The translations under genes and the position numbers were made by a program. Shown piece after piece: positions 17,817 through 27,842 of a DNA stretch of 64,000 nucleotides. How positions within the stretch are numbered: position 1 is the first letter of the stretch; each line of letters opens with the position of its first letter. This DNA comes from Clostridium saccharobutylicum DSM 13864 (GTDB lineage Bacteria > Bacillota > Clostridia > Clostridiales > Clostridiaceae): assembly GCF_000473995.1 (NCBI RefSeq), contig NC_022571.1:1266501-1330500 (forward strand), written 5' to 3'. The notes under the pieces are model-generated. The model saw nothing but the letters and a program-made list of their open reading frames with translations, did no database searches and was not told the DNA's origin.

Positions 17817-19204
17817 TTATGAAGATGAGTAATAGAGAAAAAATAATGTTATATATTTTAGGAATTATATTAATTGGGATCGGATATTATCAGTTTATAT
17901 ATTCTGTTCAAATGGAGAAAATTGACGAGAGGATTCAAAAGGAAAGTCAAATTAAGCAAAAATATAATGAAGCTATGAACACAATAGGTTCTATGGGTGA
18001 TAGAAAAAGTGATGTAAAAATATTGAAAGCTAAAATTGGTGATGAAGCGTTACCATTTTATCCAACAATAAGTGAAGAACATATAATATTGGAGTTGGAT
18101 AAGCTATTGAGTGACAGTGGATTAAAGGGCGGAATTAAATTTGATCCAATTGTATCAAATAGTGTAGAAAATTCAAAAAAAGAGGATAAAAGTTTAAGTG
18201 AAAGTTCTATACAAGGAATAGTTGATAAATATGATGATGTAACTGGAAAGAATGATAATAGCGAAAGCAATTCACTGAATGACTCAAATAAAAATACAAC
18301 TAATGCTAATAATGAAAATTTTAAGAGTAATGATACGAAAAATAATAACAACAGCTCTAATAATACAAATACTTCTAATAGTTCAAGCGACAATAATAAT
18401 TCAAAGAATTCAAATACAACTAATACAAATGGAGGCAATTCAGGTTCAACTAATGTGGATACAAGCAACTCGAAGGATAAAGGGAAAAATACAGTACATT
18501 ATCTTAAATGTGCAGTAAGTTTTGAAGGAAGTTATGATGCATTAAATAAATTGTTAAATACAATTGGAAAAAACGAAAAAAAGATTGTTGTAAATTCATT
18601 AAATGTAAGTGAAGATACTTTAGATTCAATAAAAGGAACACTTAATCTCGAAATTTATTCAATTCCAAAGATTAATGATGAGTTAGAAAGTTATTTAAAA
18701 TGGGATTTAAAGAATACATATGGAAAAAGTGTACCATTTAGTACAGGAGCAGCAAGTGGAAATGTACAGGTGAATAATGATACTAATGATTTTGTAGCTT
18801 CAGTTAGATATGCAAATTCAGATTTACCAACAGTTATGGTAGGAAAGTCAGATGACCCATTAAAAACTTCTTATGTTTATGGAGATAGCGATTTAAAAGA
18901 AGAAGTCGAAATGATATTAACTCAAGATGGAGATAAATATTATTGTAAATATAAGACATCAAACGGAAAGTATCCAGTAAACTATGACGGACTTGGAGCG
19001 GAATTTGTACCAAAATCAAATAATATAGTTATAGATGTTTTAAGCCAAAGCAGAATAAGTTCAAATGATAAGTCGGAGCTTGTATTTAAAATAATCAATA
19101 AAACAGACAAGTTAGTTAATGTTAATGTTAATGGCGATGATAAATCTAATCCAAGAGTTTCAGTTGATGGTAATGGAAGTAACATAAGTGTTAATCAAAA
19201 GTAG
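17813..19204 (+). CDS. pilO: PilO-like pilus assembly protein with Ser/Asn linker
   Basis: 463 residues, about twice a typical PilO. Membrane helix at about 10-28, a short coiled coil, then a PilO-like domain interrupted by an extreme low-complexity Asn/Ser/Thr stretch (roughly residues 140-225), then the second half of the domain (VHYLKCAVSFEGSYDALNKLLNTI) and a C-terminal beta-rich module of about 180 residues without a recognised family. Starts at 17813, overlapping the pilN stop codon (ATGA overlap), so translation is probably coupled. Assignment to PilO rests on order and topology. Confidence 0.78.
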   Translation: MIMKMSNREKIMLYILGIILIGIGYYQFIYSVQMEKIDERIQKESQIKQKYNEAMNTIGSMGDRKSDVKILKAKIGDEALPFYPTISEEHIILELDKLLSDSGLKGGIKFDPIVSNSVENSKKEDKSLSESSIQGIVDKYDDVTGKNDNSESNSLNDSNKNTTNANNENFKSNDTKNNNNSSNNTNTSNSSSDNNNSKNSNTTNTNGGNSGSTNVDTSNSKDKGKNTVHYLKCAVSFEGSYDALNKLLNTIGKNEKKIVVNSLNVSEDTLDSIKGTLNLEIYSIPKINDELESYLKWDLKNTYGKSVPFSTGAASGNVQVNNDTNDFVASVRYANSDLPTVMVGKSDDPLKTSYVYGDSDLKEEVEMILTQDGDKYYCKYKTSNGKYPVNYDGLGAEFVPKSNNIVIDVLSQSRISSNDKSELVFKIINKTDKLVNVNVNGDDKSNPRVSVDGNGSNISVNQK

Positions 19205-19213
19205 GTGAGGATT

Positions 19214-20224
19214 ATGAAGAATAATTCGAAAAAACACGAAGGTTTTACTTTAATTGAAATAATAATAAGTATGGCGTTAATAGCAATCATTTCCGTTGGT
19301 GTGTACAATGCTTATTTAGTTCTTATAAAACAAACTAAAGCTGGACAAGCAAAGCAAATGTCAGCTTTGGAAGGAAAAAAAATAATGGAAGAATTACAAG
19401 CTAATGATTTAAAAATACCTAATAATATAAATAGTGATGCAGCAATTAATGTAGGAGATATAACATTTAAGTATCCTCAGGCAGTAGCAGAGGATGCTGT
19501 TATATATAAGAGATATTTGAATGAAAATTATAGTGATAAGGATTCAAGTGGCAGTGATGTTAATGAAATTTCGAGAAAATACACTGAAACAGTAACTTTA
19601 AAGCCTACACAAGCTGATGGAGAAAACGTAATATTAAACGACAATAATTTAATTAATGGATTAAATAATAATAATTGTAGATTCTATATAGGTAAAGAGA
19701 ATTCGGGTGATTATATAACAGATAATCCAAATCAACATGAGTCCAATAATTTGCCAAGTGAAATTGATGAAAATTCAAGGAAAATAGTGATATCTGTTTA
19801 TTTAGATAAATCACAAACTGATCAGAATAAGGAAGATATAAAAGTTAAGGATTATAAAGGTAGTGATTTACTTTCGATGACTAATGATATAGATAAAAGT
19901 TTATATATAAATTTTAGTCAATATGATAAAACTAATAATTCTTCTCAAAATGATGCGCCTATAGAAATAAATATTTATAACAGAACTGAAGTTGCTTCAA
20001 ATATTTATATTGAAAAATCTAATAGTTTGAATGTAAACACAGATATACGTAAAGGTCAAGTTAATATATATGATAATCGAGCTGAAAATACTGAAAAATC
20101 TAAAATTGGAACTTTATATGATATTAAAGTTGAAATAAAAGATTATAAGAAAGATATAGAGGGTCAAATAAAAGAAGACAAAGACAATTTATTTACAGGA
20201 TACTCCAAGAAAAATATTAAGTAG
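19214..20224 (+). CDS. Minor prepilin (PilV-like)
   Basis: 336 residues with a short basic leader and the prepilin signal G-FTLIEIIISMALIAIIS, so a substrate of PilD. Start ATG at 19214 has TAGGTGAGG in front. The roughly 300-residue head domain is polar and Asn/Asp-rich with no recognised fold. By order (after PilO, before a PilX-like protein and another prepilin) it is likely part of the tip-priming minor pilin set. Confidence 0.82.
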   Translation: MKNNSKKHEGFTLIEIIISMALIAIISVGVYNAYLVLIKQTKAGQAKQMSALEGKKIMEELQANDLKIPNNINSDAAINVGDITFKYPQAVAEDAVIYKRYLNENYSDKDSSGSDVNEISRKYTETVTLKPTQADGENVILNDNNLINGLNNNNCRFYIGKENSGDYITDNPNQHESNNLPSEIDENSRKIVISVYLDKSQTDQNKEDIKVKDYKGSDLLSMTNDIDKSLYINFSQYDKTNNSSQNDAPIEINIYNRTEVASNIYIEKSNSLNVNTDIRKGQVNIYDNRAENTEKSKIGTLYDIKVEIKDYKKDIEGQIKEDKDNLFTGYSKKNIK

Positions 20225-20288
20225 TATTGAAAGAAAGTATGCATGGGTTATAACAAACTCTTAGATAAATATACAAGGGGGTGAAGTT

Positions 20289-22838
20289 ATGAAAAGGAAG
20301 AAGGATGGTGCTAGTCTAATTATTGTGATAATAATTTTTATGTTTATATCTACAGTATCTATTGCCATGTTATCAATGATAATTGGAAATTATAAAGCTA
20401 GGATTGCAGAAAGCAAAAGAGCAGAAAATTTATATGCTTCGGATTCAGGGCTAGATGTTACTTATAATGTAATAGGAAAAAATTTTGATGCTGCAACTAA
20501 ATATGGATATTATGAGGTACAAGCATTGAAAAGCCAAGAAGGAAATCCTAAAAGTCCTAATGATGAAACTTATAGAGCTATAGAAGATGATGTTAAGGAA
20601 TTAAATAAGGATATCTATAATTTGCAGCATGAAAATGATAGCAAACAAGATAAAGATAAAAGAAAACAAAGTGATATTGATAAGGATATAGCTAAAAAAA
20701 GAGATTTAATAGAAGAAGATAAACAAGTTGAGGAAATTCTTCTTAATGAGGAATTTAAAAGAGCTTTTAAGAATTTCATTATGAGAACATCTAATGTTAA
20801 AGATGAAGAGAATATACCTGAGAAATTACTTCAAGATTCAATAGAGGGGCATAAATATGTTAGTTCAATTACTGATAATGATATAAATAATATAAATGCT
20901 CTAGTTGATACTGAAAAGATAATAAAATTTGGGATTCAAAGTGAAAATAATGAATCTCCAGCTCCCAAGCTTAGTGTTAATACTATTGATTTAAAAAATC
21001 TTTCTGAAGGTTCGAATGAAACAAAAGGAATAAGTAAATCAGATGGGCACCATGAAGATAAGTCATTCCAAATATGTGGACAACAATATTATGATATAGC
21101 TGTAACATCAGACTTTTATTCTAAAAAGGATGTTAATGGAATTGAGTATGACTCTACAAAATCAAGTAAAAAACCATCAAATGAAAGAAAACTTCAAGTA
21201 AAGTATAAAATGTCAGTACCTAATTATAAGGACATATATTCACAAAATTCCACTGGAGACTTAAAAGACTATTTAGCTCTTAAAGATAGAGCATTAACAA
21301 TTGGTGGAGATATGAATATAACCAATGCGGATAACTTAAATGTTAATGGAAATATTTTTGTTCAAGGAAAAGAACCAACAATAAAATTAGACAATAGCGA
21401 CAGAACGTATGAGAAATATCATGGCGGAATAACAATTTCCAATAGTAAATCAATAAATTTTTCTAAAGATGTTATAACTAGAAATACTTTTAATATTCAA
21501 GATGAGGTAAATGCAACGATACATGGTAATCTATATGGGAGGAATTTATATGTTGGCAATATATCGGACGGAGATCAGGGATTTGCTAAGAATTCCACAT
21601 TAGATTTAAGTGATGGAACTGGACAAGTCGTACTGGATAACGATTTATCATTAAAGGCTAATAATTCTACCGTTAATATGAAAGATTTTTATGGTATAAA
21701 TGATAAAAATATAACTTATAAAGATTTAGAGGGAAAAGGCTTTACAAGTGATGAACAAAATGCAAATAAAGTGAAATCATCTAGTAGCATAATTATTAAT
21801 GGTAATGATGATAAAACAAGCGTTAATATTAGTGATTCAGTGTATATAATGGGAACAGCTCACATTGATACCGATAAAGATAAGCAAAATAGTGGATATC
21901 AGACAGGAGAATCAGGTGCGGTGAAAAAAAATTATATAGCGTATTCTGTTCCATTAAATGAATTAGAAAAATTTAAATACTATAATCCTCTACAGTTGTT
22001 AGATGAATCGAATGTGTTTAATAAAGCTAAGCATTTTGCTGATTACTGGAGTGGTAAGGATGTAGATAGTGGAGGAATTAAGTGGCCAGGATATAAGAGA
22101 GGTAATTTTGATAAAGATAAAATACATTCTGTTGGCGCAATAGTTTATAAAGAAGACAAAAAACCAGCAAGAGTAATTATGCCTAATTATGAACAAAGTT
22201 TAGAAGAAAACAATGGAGATGAGAATAATGTATATAATAAGAGGGTTGAATTTGCAAAAAAGGTATATGAATTTGGTCAATATGCTACTATTGATGATTA
22301 TACCAATACAAGATTAACTACAATTAATTCATTAATGAATCTGGATAAACTTCCCAATGAATATGTTTTAAAAGATCAGGTGAATAAAGGTGAATATGCT
22401 ATCTTTAATAAGAAGGATGAAATTAAAGGTAAAACTAAAAAAATAATAATTAATCAGTATGATGGTGATAAAGATGAAATAAATGATGAGGGTGATGATA
22501 CTATCGAAATAAACGTAGCAAAAAAAGATGGTAAATATAGCTTGAATGCTGTTATAGCAACAGATGGAGATGTTTCTATTGAGTCTGGTATTACTTTTAA
22601 CGGAAGTATTATTGCTAAAGGTGATTTAAATATTAATAAAGACAGTGTAAATGTTAATTACGATTCAGATGTTATAGATAGAGTTCAAGCAAAGAATATT
22701 GATACTTTTAAAGCTGTATTTGGTGAAAGTATAATAGATAGTACTAATAATTCTAATAACACTAATACTGAAAGTGCAAATTGTAACTATGATTTAAATA
22801 ACTTTTTGGAAAATAAGTTATGGAAAATTATTAAATAA
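20289..22838 (+). CDS. Large PilX-like pilus-associated protein
   Basis: 849 residues. The N-terminal 60 residues match the PilX N-terminal type: KRKKDGASLIIVIIIFMFIS membrane helix followed by RAENLYASDSGLDVTYNV. It has no FTLIE motif, like GspK/PilX. The remainder is very large for the family: a charged helical portion (about 90-180), and from about 335 on many short beta-strand-like repeats with Asn/Asp/Gly turns (ALTIGGDMNITNADNLNVNG and similar), suggesting a beta-helix. An elongated tip or adhesive component is plausible. AAGGGGGTGAA ahead of ATG. Confidence 0.78.
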   Translation: MKRKKDGASLIIVIIIFMFISTVSIAMLSMIIGNYKARIAESKRAENLYASDSGLDVTYNVIGKNFDAATKYGYYEVQALKSQEGNPKSPNDETYRAIEDDVKELNKDIYNLQHENDSKQDKDKRKQSDIDKDIAKKRDLIEEDKQVEEILLNEEFKRAFKNFIMRTSNVKDEENIPEKLLQDSIEGHKYVSSITDNDINNINALVDTEKIIKFGIQSENNESPAPKLSVNTIDLKNLSEGSNETKGISKSDGHHEDKSFQICGQQYYDIAVTSDFYSKKDVNGIEYDSTKSSKKPSNERKLQVKYKMSVPNYKDIYSQNSTGDLKDYLALKDRALTIGGDMNITNADNLNVNGNIFVQGKEPTIKLDNSDRTYEKYHGGITISNSKSINFSKDVITRNTFNIQDEVNATIHGNLYGRNLYVGNISDGDQGFAKNSTLDLSDGTGQVVLDNDLSLKANNSTVNMKDFYGINDKNITYKDLEGKGFTSDEQNANKVKSSSSIIINGNDDKTSVNISDSVYIMGTAHIDTDKDKQNSGYQTGESGAVKKNYIAYSVPLNELEKFKYYNPLQLLDESNVFNKAKHFADYWSGKDVDSGGIKWPGYKRGNFDKDKIHSVGAIVYKEDKKPARVIMPNYEQSLEENNGDENNVYNKRVEFAKKVYEFGQYATIDDYTNTRLTTINSLMNLDKLPNEYVLKDQVNKGEYAIFNKKDEIKGKTKKIIINQYDGDKDEINDEGDDTIEINVAKKDGKYSLNAVIATDGDVSIESGITFNGSIIAKGDLNINKDSVNVNYDSDVIDRVQAKNIDTFKAVFGESIIDSTNNSNNTNTESANCNYDLNNFLENKLWKIIK

Positions 22839-22854
22839 GAAGGTGGATTTAGCA

Positions 22855-23388
22855 ATGAAAAGGAAAAAGCCGGGCTTTACATTGATTGAAATTATAATAG
22901 TACTAGCATTGACAGTGATTATATTGGCAATTGCGAGTTCTATATTTATCACTGGTAATAAGGTGTTTTCTGATTCAGATGTTAAATCCACTTTGCAAGT
23001 TGAAGGACAAATAATTGAAGAGAATCTAAGCAATATTGGAATGCAAGCTGAAGAAATGACATCAGCACAAATTCAAGATGGTGAAGTGAAAAACTTAACA
23101 ATTAAATCATATGATAATGATTATAATATTAGATATTTCAAAATTTGGATTAATGGAAAAACACTTACTATAGACAAATGTAAAAATTCTGATGGTTCAG
23201 AAGTAGAGAGTTCACAAGATCTTTCTAAAAATATTGGAAGTTTTAAAATATCATATAATGGAAATTTAAATGATGCTAATTGCGTTGAATTTATTATTAA
23301 GTTGAGTAATAAAAAAGGATTTACTAACGTTGATAATTATCCAATTGATTTTAAAGTGACTTTTAGAAATAATGGATTAACACAATGA
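22855..23388 (+). CDS. Minor prepilin (PilW/PilJ-like)
   Basis: 177 residues from the ATG at 22855 (AAGGTGG in front). Leader MKRKKPG followed by FTLIEIIIVLALTVIILAIASS is a class III prepilin signal. The head domain is a compact mixed alpha/beta segment ending in YPIDFKVTFRNNG. It closes the pilin series of the operon; only 16 bases separate it from the PilX-like gene. Confidence 0.85.
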   Translation: MKRKKPGFTLIEIIIVLALTVIILAIASSIFITGNKVFSDSDVKSTLQVEGQIIEENLSNIGMQAEEMTSAQIQDGEVKNLTIKSYDNDYNIRYFKIWINGKTLTIDKCKNSDGSEVESSQDLSKNIGSFKISYNGNLNDANCVEFIIKLSNKKGFTNVDNYPIDFKVTFRNNGLTQ

Positions 23389-23500
23389 TTAATCGATGCA
23401 TATAAATAAGTTTCTATAATAAAGTTAGATTATTATTAATTCCATGAAGTCATATATTGTAAAGTTTTTAACGTAACTTGTATAGAAAGGAGAAGGCATT

Positions 23501-26476
23501 TTGAATATAATAAAAAGCAAAAAAATTTTACTTAAGAGAATAGAATTAGTAATATGTTTTATATTATTAGTTTCCTTAATAAATATTAATTCAAATAATG
23601 CAAGTGCTGTAAATCAGAAGTTACCAAATGAGCCATCATTTGAAGTGAAGATAAATTCGGCTACGCCAAATCCAGCGCTAATAGGTGAAGATATAACAAT
23701 CAATGGAACAATAACGCCACAGCCTTTTGAAACCGAAGCGAAATCTCAAAAAAAAGAAATAGTTTTAGTATTAGATGTATCAGGTAGTATGGATGACGAA
23801 GTTGATACAAAGTGTACCAATCAAAGGGGAAGACATGAAGTATCATGGTATGAGGCTAACCAATTATATTATAAGGGAATTGATATAATTTATAAAAATG
23901 GTCATTATTATGTAGATGATTATTGTGAAGAACACGGAAAAATAGGAGAACATAATTCAACAAAGATAACTGAACTTAAGAAAGCGGCAAATAATTTTAT
24001 CGATAAGATGAAAAGTGTTTCTAATTTAAAAATAGGCATTGTAGCTTATTCTACTAACGCAACTATTAATCCAGGAACATATCAGAATGGTTTTCTAGAT
24101 GATAGTGACACTTTGCACAACATAGTTAATGGGTTAGGAGTTGATGGAGGAACTAATACAGGAGAAGGGCTAAGAAAAGCTGAATACATGTTAAAGAATG
24201 GTGAAACGGATGCAAAAAAATCAATTGTTTTTATGTCAGATGGAGAACCAACGTTTTATTCAGCGGAGGAAAAATATGAGCGGAACTATGGAAGATATTA
24301 TGATTATTATACTTCAATCGATAATACTAACCCAGCACATGGAGGACCAGGTAATTCAGATGAACAGGGATATTGTAAGGAATATGCTGAAAAAATAGGT
24401 GCTATAATAAAGCAAAATAAAAGTAATATATTTTCGATAGGTTATGGATTGGAGGACTATGGAAATGAGACTATGAAAGATATTCATGAATCTATGGGAG
24501 GAATATCTGATAATAAACATTTCTTTGCAACAGGCGCAGGTGCAATAGATGGGGTTTTCAGCGGAATAGCCGATGAAATTATAAAAAGCTACACCATAGA
24601 TTCCTTAACGGCTAATATGAATTTTAATTCTAATGATGGTTTTACTTTAAATATTGGTGGAAATACAGTAAAGCTTGATAACATTGTTTATAATAAAGTG
24701 GATAATTCAGAAACGAATGGAAAATGGAGGTATGAAGCAGCATCAATACCATTTAGTTTTATAATTAAAGGAAGTAAACCAGGTGAATATAATAATATAT
24801 TTAAGGATTCTAATGTAACATTTACATGGGAAGGTAATGCAATAAGTGGACCTATAAATCAAAATAATTTAAAAATAATAATAAAGGATAATGAACTTCC
24901 TAATATAGAGGCAAATTTAGAAAGTGCAGCACCAAATCCTATTAATAATTTAAATCAAGAGATAACTTTAAATTATGGAATAAATCCTAATAGTTTTACT
25001 TTTGCAAACAATAATGGATCAGATCTTAAAGATGTGGTTATATTATTAGATAATTCGAATGTAATGGGAGACAGCAAGTTAGGAAAAATTAAGGACAACT
25101 TATTTAATAAAATACTTAATGATAATACATTGAAGAATCAAAAAACATCTTATGCTTTAGTAACTTATAATAATAGTGCGACTATAAAGTCTGATTTTGT
25201 AAGTTCACAATCAGAAATTACAAGTTTTAATGATAATGTATTGAAGTCTATTGGACCTGAAAATGGAGCAAGAAATATAGTAGACGCATTTAATAAAGCA
25301 CAAACTTTATTTCAAGGAGGAAGAAGTAACGCTAAAAAATACATTCTTCTTATATCGTCAGGAAAAGCAAGTGGCAGTATAAAGGACATAGATGCTAAAA
25401 TAGATGAGATAAAAGGTAAGTACAATTTAATTAGTTTGGATTTATCTAATATTAATAGTGCCAATGTTGACGATATTTTATATAACGATGATAATGATGA
25501 GAATAATGGTAACAACCATTTTATAAAATATTTTCATTTAAAATCAGGTGGACAAAAAGAAGATTATTTTATAAATAAAAATTATGATGAAAGCAATTCT
25601 AATCCATGTTTAAATGATGATAACAATATAGCTAATAGTATAATGGATGCAATTGCAAAGAGACTAAAAGGTGGTGCAATGTCATCATATGTCTTTAGTG
25701 ATTTGAAATTAAACTTTAATCTTGGTGATAATTTTCAGTTAGTTCAAAATTCTAATTCGGATTTAGTTAAGAATATGGAAGTTACAGGGGATGACAATTT
25801 AACATTAACTTTACCTACTATTGAATATAGGCTGGACAGTACTGGTAAATATGTAGCTTGGTATGAAGATAAAGATGGTCAATATAAGACATGGGGCAGT
25901 GATAAAAACTTATTTTATGTATCTTTTAAAGTAAAACCAAAGAAATATGAAGAAGCATTAGGATTTGGCACACCAAATACGATTTCATATACTAGTTTAT
26001 TAGGCAAATCAATAAGTAAGCCTATAGAAACACCTATTATAAACGTTAGAGGAATACAAGAAGTAATTCATGGGCTTTATAGTGGAATGAATGAAGATGG
26101 AACGCCTAATATAGAAAGTGCGACATCAAAGGATTTTTTGCAGGGAACTAATGTTAGGTTAGGGGCAACATTTAAAGCTTATAATGGAAGTGTGGCAAAT
26201 CTTATTGTTGATACAGGGAATGTTGATAGAGACAACATTAATGTATATAAAATAGTTGATGGAAAGTTAAATCTTATAGGAAAGATGGTTCCCGATGGAA
26301 GTAATAACAATTATAAATTTAATTTTAGTGAGGAAGGTAATATTCTAGTTATATATAATGAAACGTTACCTAAACCTACAGAAAGCCACTTTTATACTAA
26401 CCATATAACAGTTGATAATGCGAATGCAATAGCAACATTACATGTAATAGTTAAAGAGTTACCAGAATTATTTTAA
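23501..26476 (+). CDS. Secreted VWA-domain protein, probable pilus tip adhesin
   Basis: 991 residues, start TTG at 23501 behind AGAAAGGAG. Signal-peptide-like N-terminus to about residue 37 (ending NNASA). A von Willebrand A domain at about 85-370 has the full MIDAS start DVSGS (92-96) and a TNTGEGL loop. A long Cys/His/Tyr-rich insertion follows the first MIDAS strand. A second, degenerate VWA copy begins near 512 with DNSN in place of DxSxS (Asp517). No LPXTG or transmembrane anchor at the C-terminus. Its place at the end of the pilin series parallels PilY1-type or other VWA tip adhesins, but that is inference. Confidence 0.8.
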   Translation: MNIIKSKKILLKRIELVICFILLVSLININSNNASAVNQKLPNEPSFEVKINSATPNPALIGEDITINGTITPQPFETEAKSQKKEIVLVLDVSGSMDDEVDTKCTNQRGRHEVSWYEANQLYYKGIDIIYKNGHYYVDDYCEEHGKIGEHNSTKITELKKAANNFIDKMKSVSNLKIGIVAYSTNATINPGTYQNGFLDDSDTLHNIVNGLGVDGGTNTGEGLRKAEYMLKNGETDAKKSIVFMSDGEPTFYSAEEKYERNYGRYYDYYTSIDNTNPAHGGPGNSDEQGYCKEYAEKIGAIIKQNKSNIFSIGYGLEDYGNETMKDIHESMGGISDNKHFFATGAGAIDGVFSGIADEIIKSYTIDSLTANMNFNSNDGFTLNIGGNTVKLDNIVYNKVDNSETNGKWRYEAASIPFSFIIKGSKPGEYNNIFKDSNVTFTWEGNAISGPINQNNLKIIIKDNELPNIEANLESAAPNPINNLNQEITLNYGINPNSFTFANNNGSDLKDVVILLDNSNVMGDSKLGKIKDNLFNKILNDNTLKNQKTSYALVTYNNSATIKSDFVSSQSEITSFNDNVLKSIGPENGARNIVDAFNKAQTLFQGGRSNAKKYILLISSGKASGSIKDIDAKIDEIKGKYNLISLDLSNINSANVDDILYNDDNDENNGNNHFIKYFHLKSGGQKEDYFINKNYDESNSNPCLNDDNNIANSIMDAIAKRLKGGAMSSYVFSDLKLNFNLGDNFQLVQNSNSDLVKNMEVTGDDNLTLTLPTIEYRLDSTGKYVAWYEDKDGQYKTWGSDKNLFYVSFKVKPKKYEEALGFGTPNTISYTSLLGKSISKPIETPIINVRGIQEVIHGLYSGMNEDGTPNIESATSKDFLQGTNVRLGATFKAYNGSVANLIVDTGNVDRDNINVYKIVDGKLNLIGKMVPDGSNNNYKFNFSEEGNILVIYNETLPKPTESHFYTNHITVDNANAIATLHVIVKELPELF

Positions 26477-26648
26477 AATTTAATATTTATTTAAGACATA
26501 AAAGGATTATATATATAATATAATAGTTGTAACATTATGTTATGTTCAACTACAATAACTTATACAGAAAATTAAAATAATGTTTTATATATTAATAATT
26601 TTATGTACATTAATACTAAATGTGAATTATAAAAGAAGGTGGCTTTTT

Positions 26649-27425
26649 ATGGTTGAATTAAGAAAAGTGATAGTATTCATATTTGTATCATTTCTTTTTG
26701 TCTATATGATATGGATTAACTTCAGTGTGTTAAATAAATTTGGTCATAAGAAATTATTGTCTGCTTTAATGATAAGTGGCTTGGGATTGATTTCCATAGG
26801 TACATTTTTTGATGTGATATCAAGCTTATCAGGGATGAAATTTAGAAACTTAATTCAAATATGTTTTACAGCCGGAGCAATTATATTTGTAACATATATA
26901 ATATTATGGAGCAATCATATAGCGAAGATCCTTGCTAATCTTAATCAACACGCACATACTGATGCTATGACAGGAGTGTATAATAGAATTGGATTTGAAA
27001 GAGAATTAATGAAGAAAAGTTCTAGAAAAAAAGAATCTTTTTATGTTATGGTTTTAGATCTTGATAAAACAAAGGAGATAAATGATAATTTTGGACATTT
27101 AAATGGAGATAGATATATAATAAGTGCAGCTAAAATAATAAAGGATGAGATGGGTAAGATTGGTTTTGTGGGAAGAACTGGTGGCGATGAATTTATTGCA
27201 TTTTTAGAAAATGTAAATGAATATGACATAGAAAAGATTAAACATTCTATAAAAATACGAGTTTCAAATATTTTTTTAAAAGAAAATAAGAATATGAATA
27301 TAAGCATAGGATATTCAAAGTATGAAAAGGATGGACAAGATTATGATGAGCTCTTAAGAATTGCAGATGAAAGAATGTATGAAGATAAGAAAAAAAGAAA
27401 AAATATTATTAGAAATTTGCAGTAG
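26649..27425 (+). CDS. Membrane-bound diguanylate cyclase (GGDEF)
   Basis: 258 residues from the ATG at 26649, which has GAAGGTGG in front; the in-frame ATG at 26580 has none. Three membrane helices (about 5-25, 35-60, 70-90) are followed by a full GGDEF domain: DAMTGVYNRIGFE, DLDKTKEINDNFGH and GGDEF at 178-182. No RxxD inhibitory site sits ahead of GGDEF, so product inhibition is not expected. It makes c-di-GMP from GTP. It lies 172 bases after the VWA gene with no clear terminator between, so it may be the last gene of the operon whose leader senses c-di-GMP. Confidence 0.92.
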   Translation: MVELRKVIVFIFVSFLFVYMIWINFSVLNKFGHKKLLSALMISGLGLISIGTFFDVISSLSGMKFRNLIQICFTAGAIIFVTYIILWSNHIAKILANLNQHAHTDAMTGVYNRIGFERELMKKSSRKKESFYVMVLDLDKTKEINDNFGHLNGDRYIISAAKIIKDEMGKIGFVGRTGGDEFIAFLENVNEYDIEKIKHSIKIRVSNIFLKENKNMNISIGYSKYEKDGQDYDELLRIADERMYEDKKKRKNIIRNLQ

Positions 27426-27453
27426 CACAAAAAATTGTAATTATGATTTCAAT

Positions 27454-27484
27454 GAAGGAGTTATATTAATATAGCTTCTTTTTT
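27454..27484 (+). terminator. Terminator after the diguanylate cyclase gene
   Basis: GAAG...TTATATTAATATA...CTTC stem followed by TTTTTT. The gap from here to 27842 is AT-rich; I see no other structure in it. Confidence 0.6.
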
Positions 27485-27842
27485 GATGTCTAATAGAGTG
27501 CAGGAATTTTATTTTCTTTACAATTTATAGTTTTTTAATAAAAATTTAATGTATTTGAACTATTATTAATGTATAATAACCATATTAAATATAATTAAGG
27601 ATTTCTTATGGAGCATGAAATATATATTATAAGAAAACTTAAAGTTAAAAATGTATGATTTGAGATTTAGGGTAAATTTGTTATAAATGTTTCAAGTTAT
27701 ATATAATTTAAATTTCTTATAAGTAATTTTAGCACATAATCTATATTACTAATTGTAAATTTTAGGTTTTTATGAACTGATTTTTTGCTTATTTGTATAT
27801 CCTGTATTATTAAATTATATTGAGATTAAAGGAGGAATAAGT

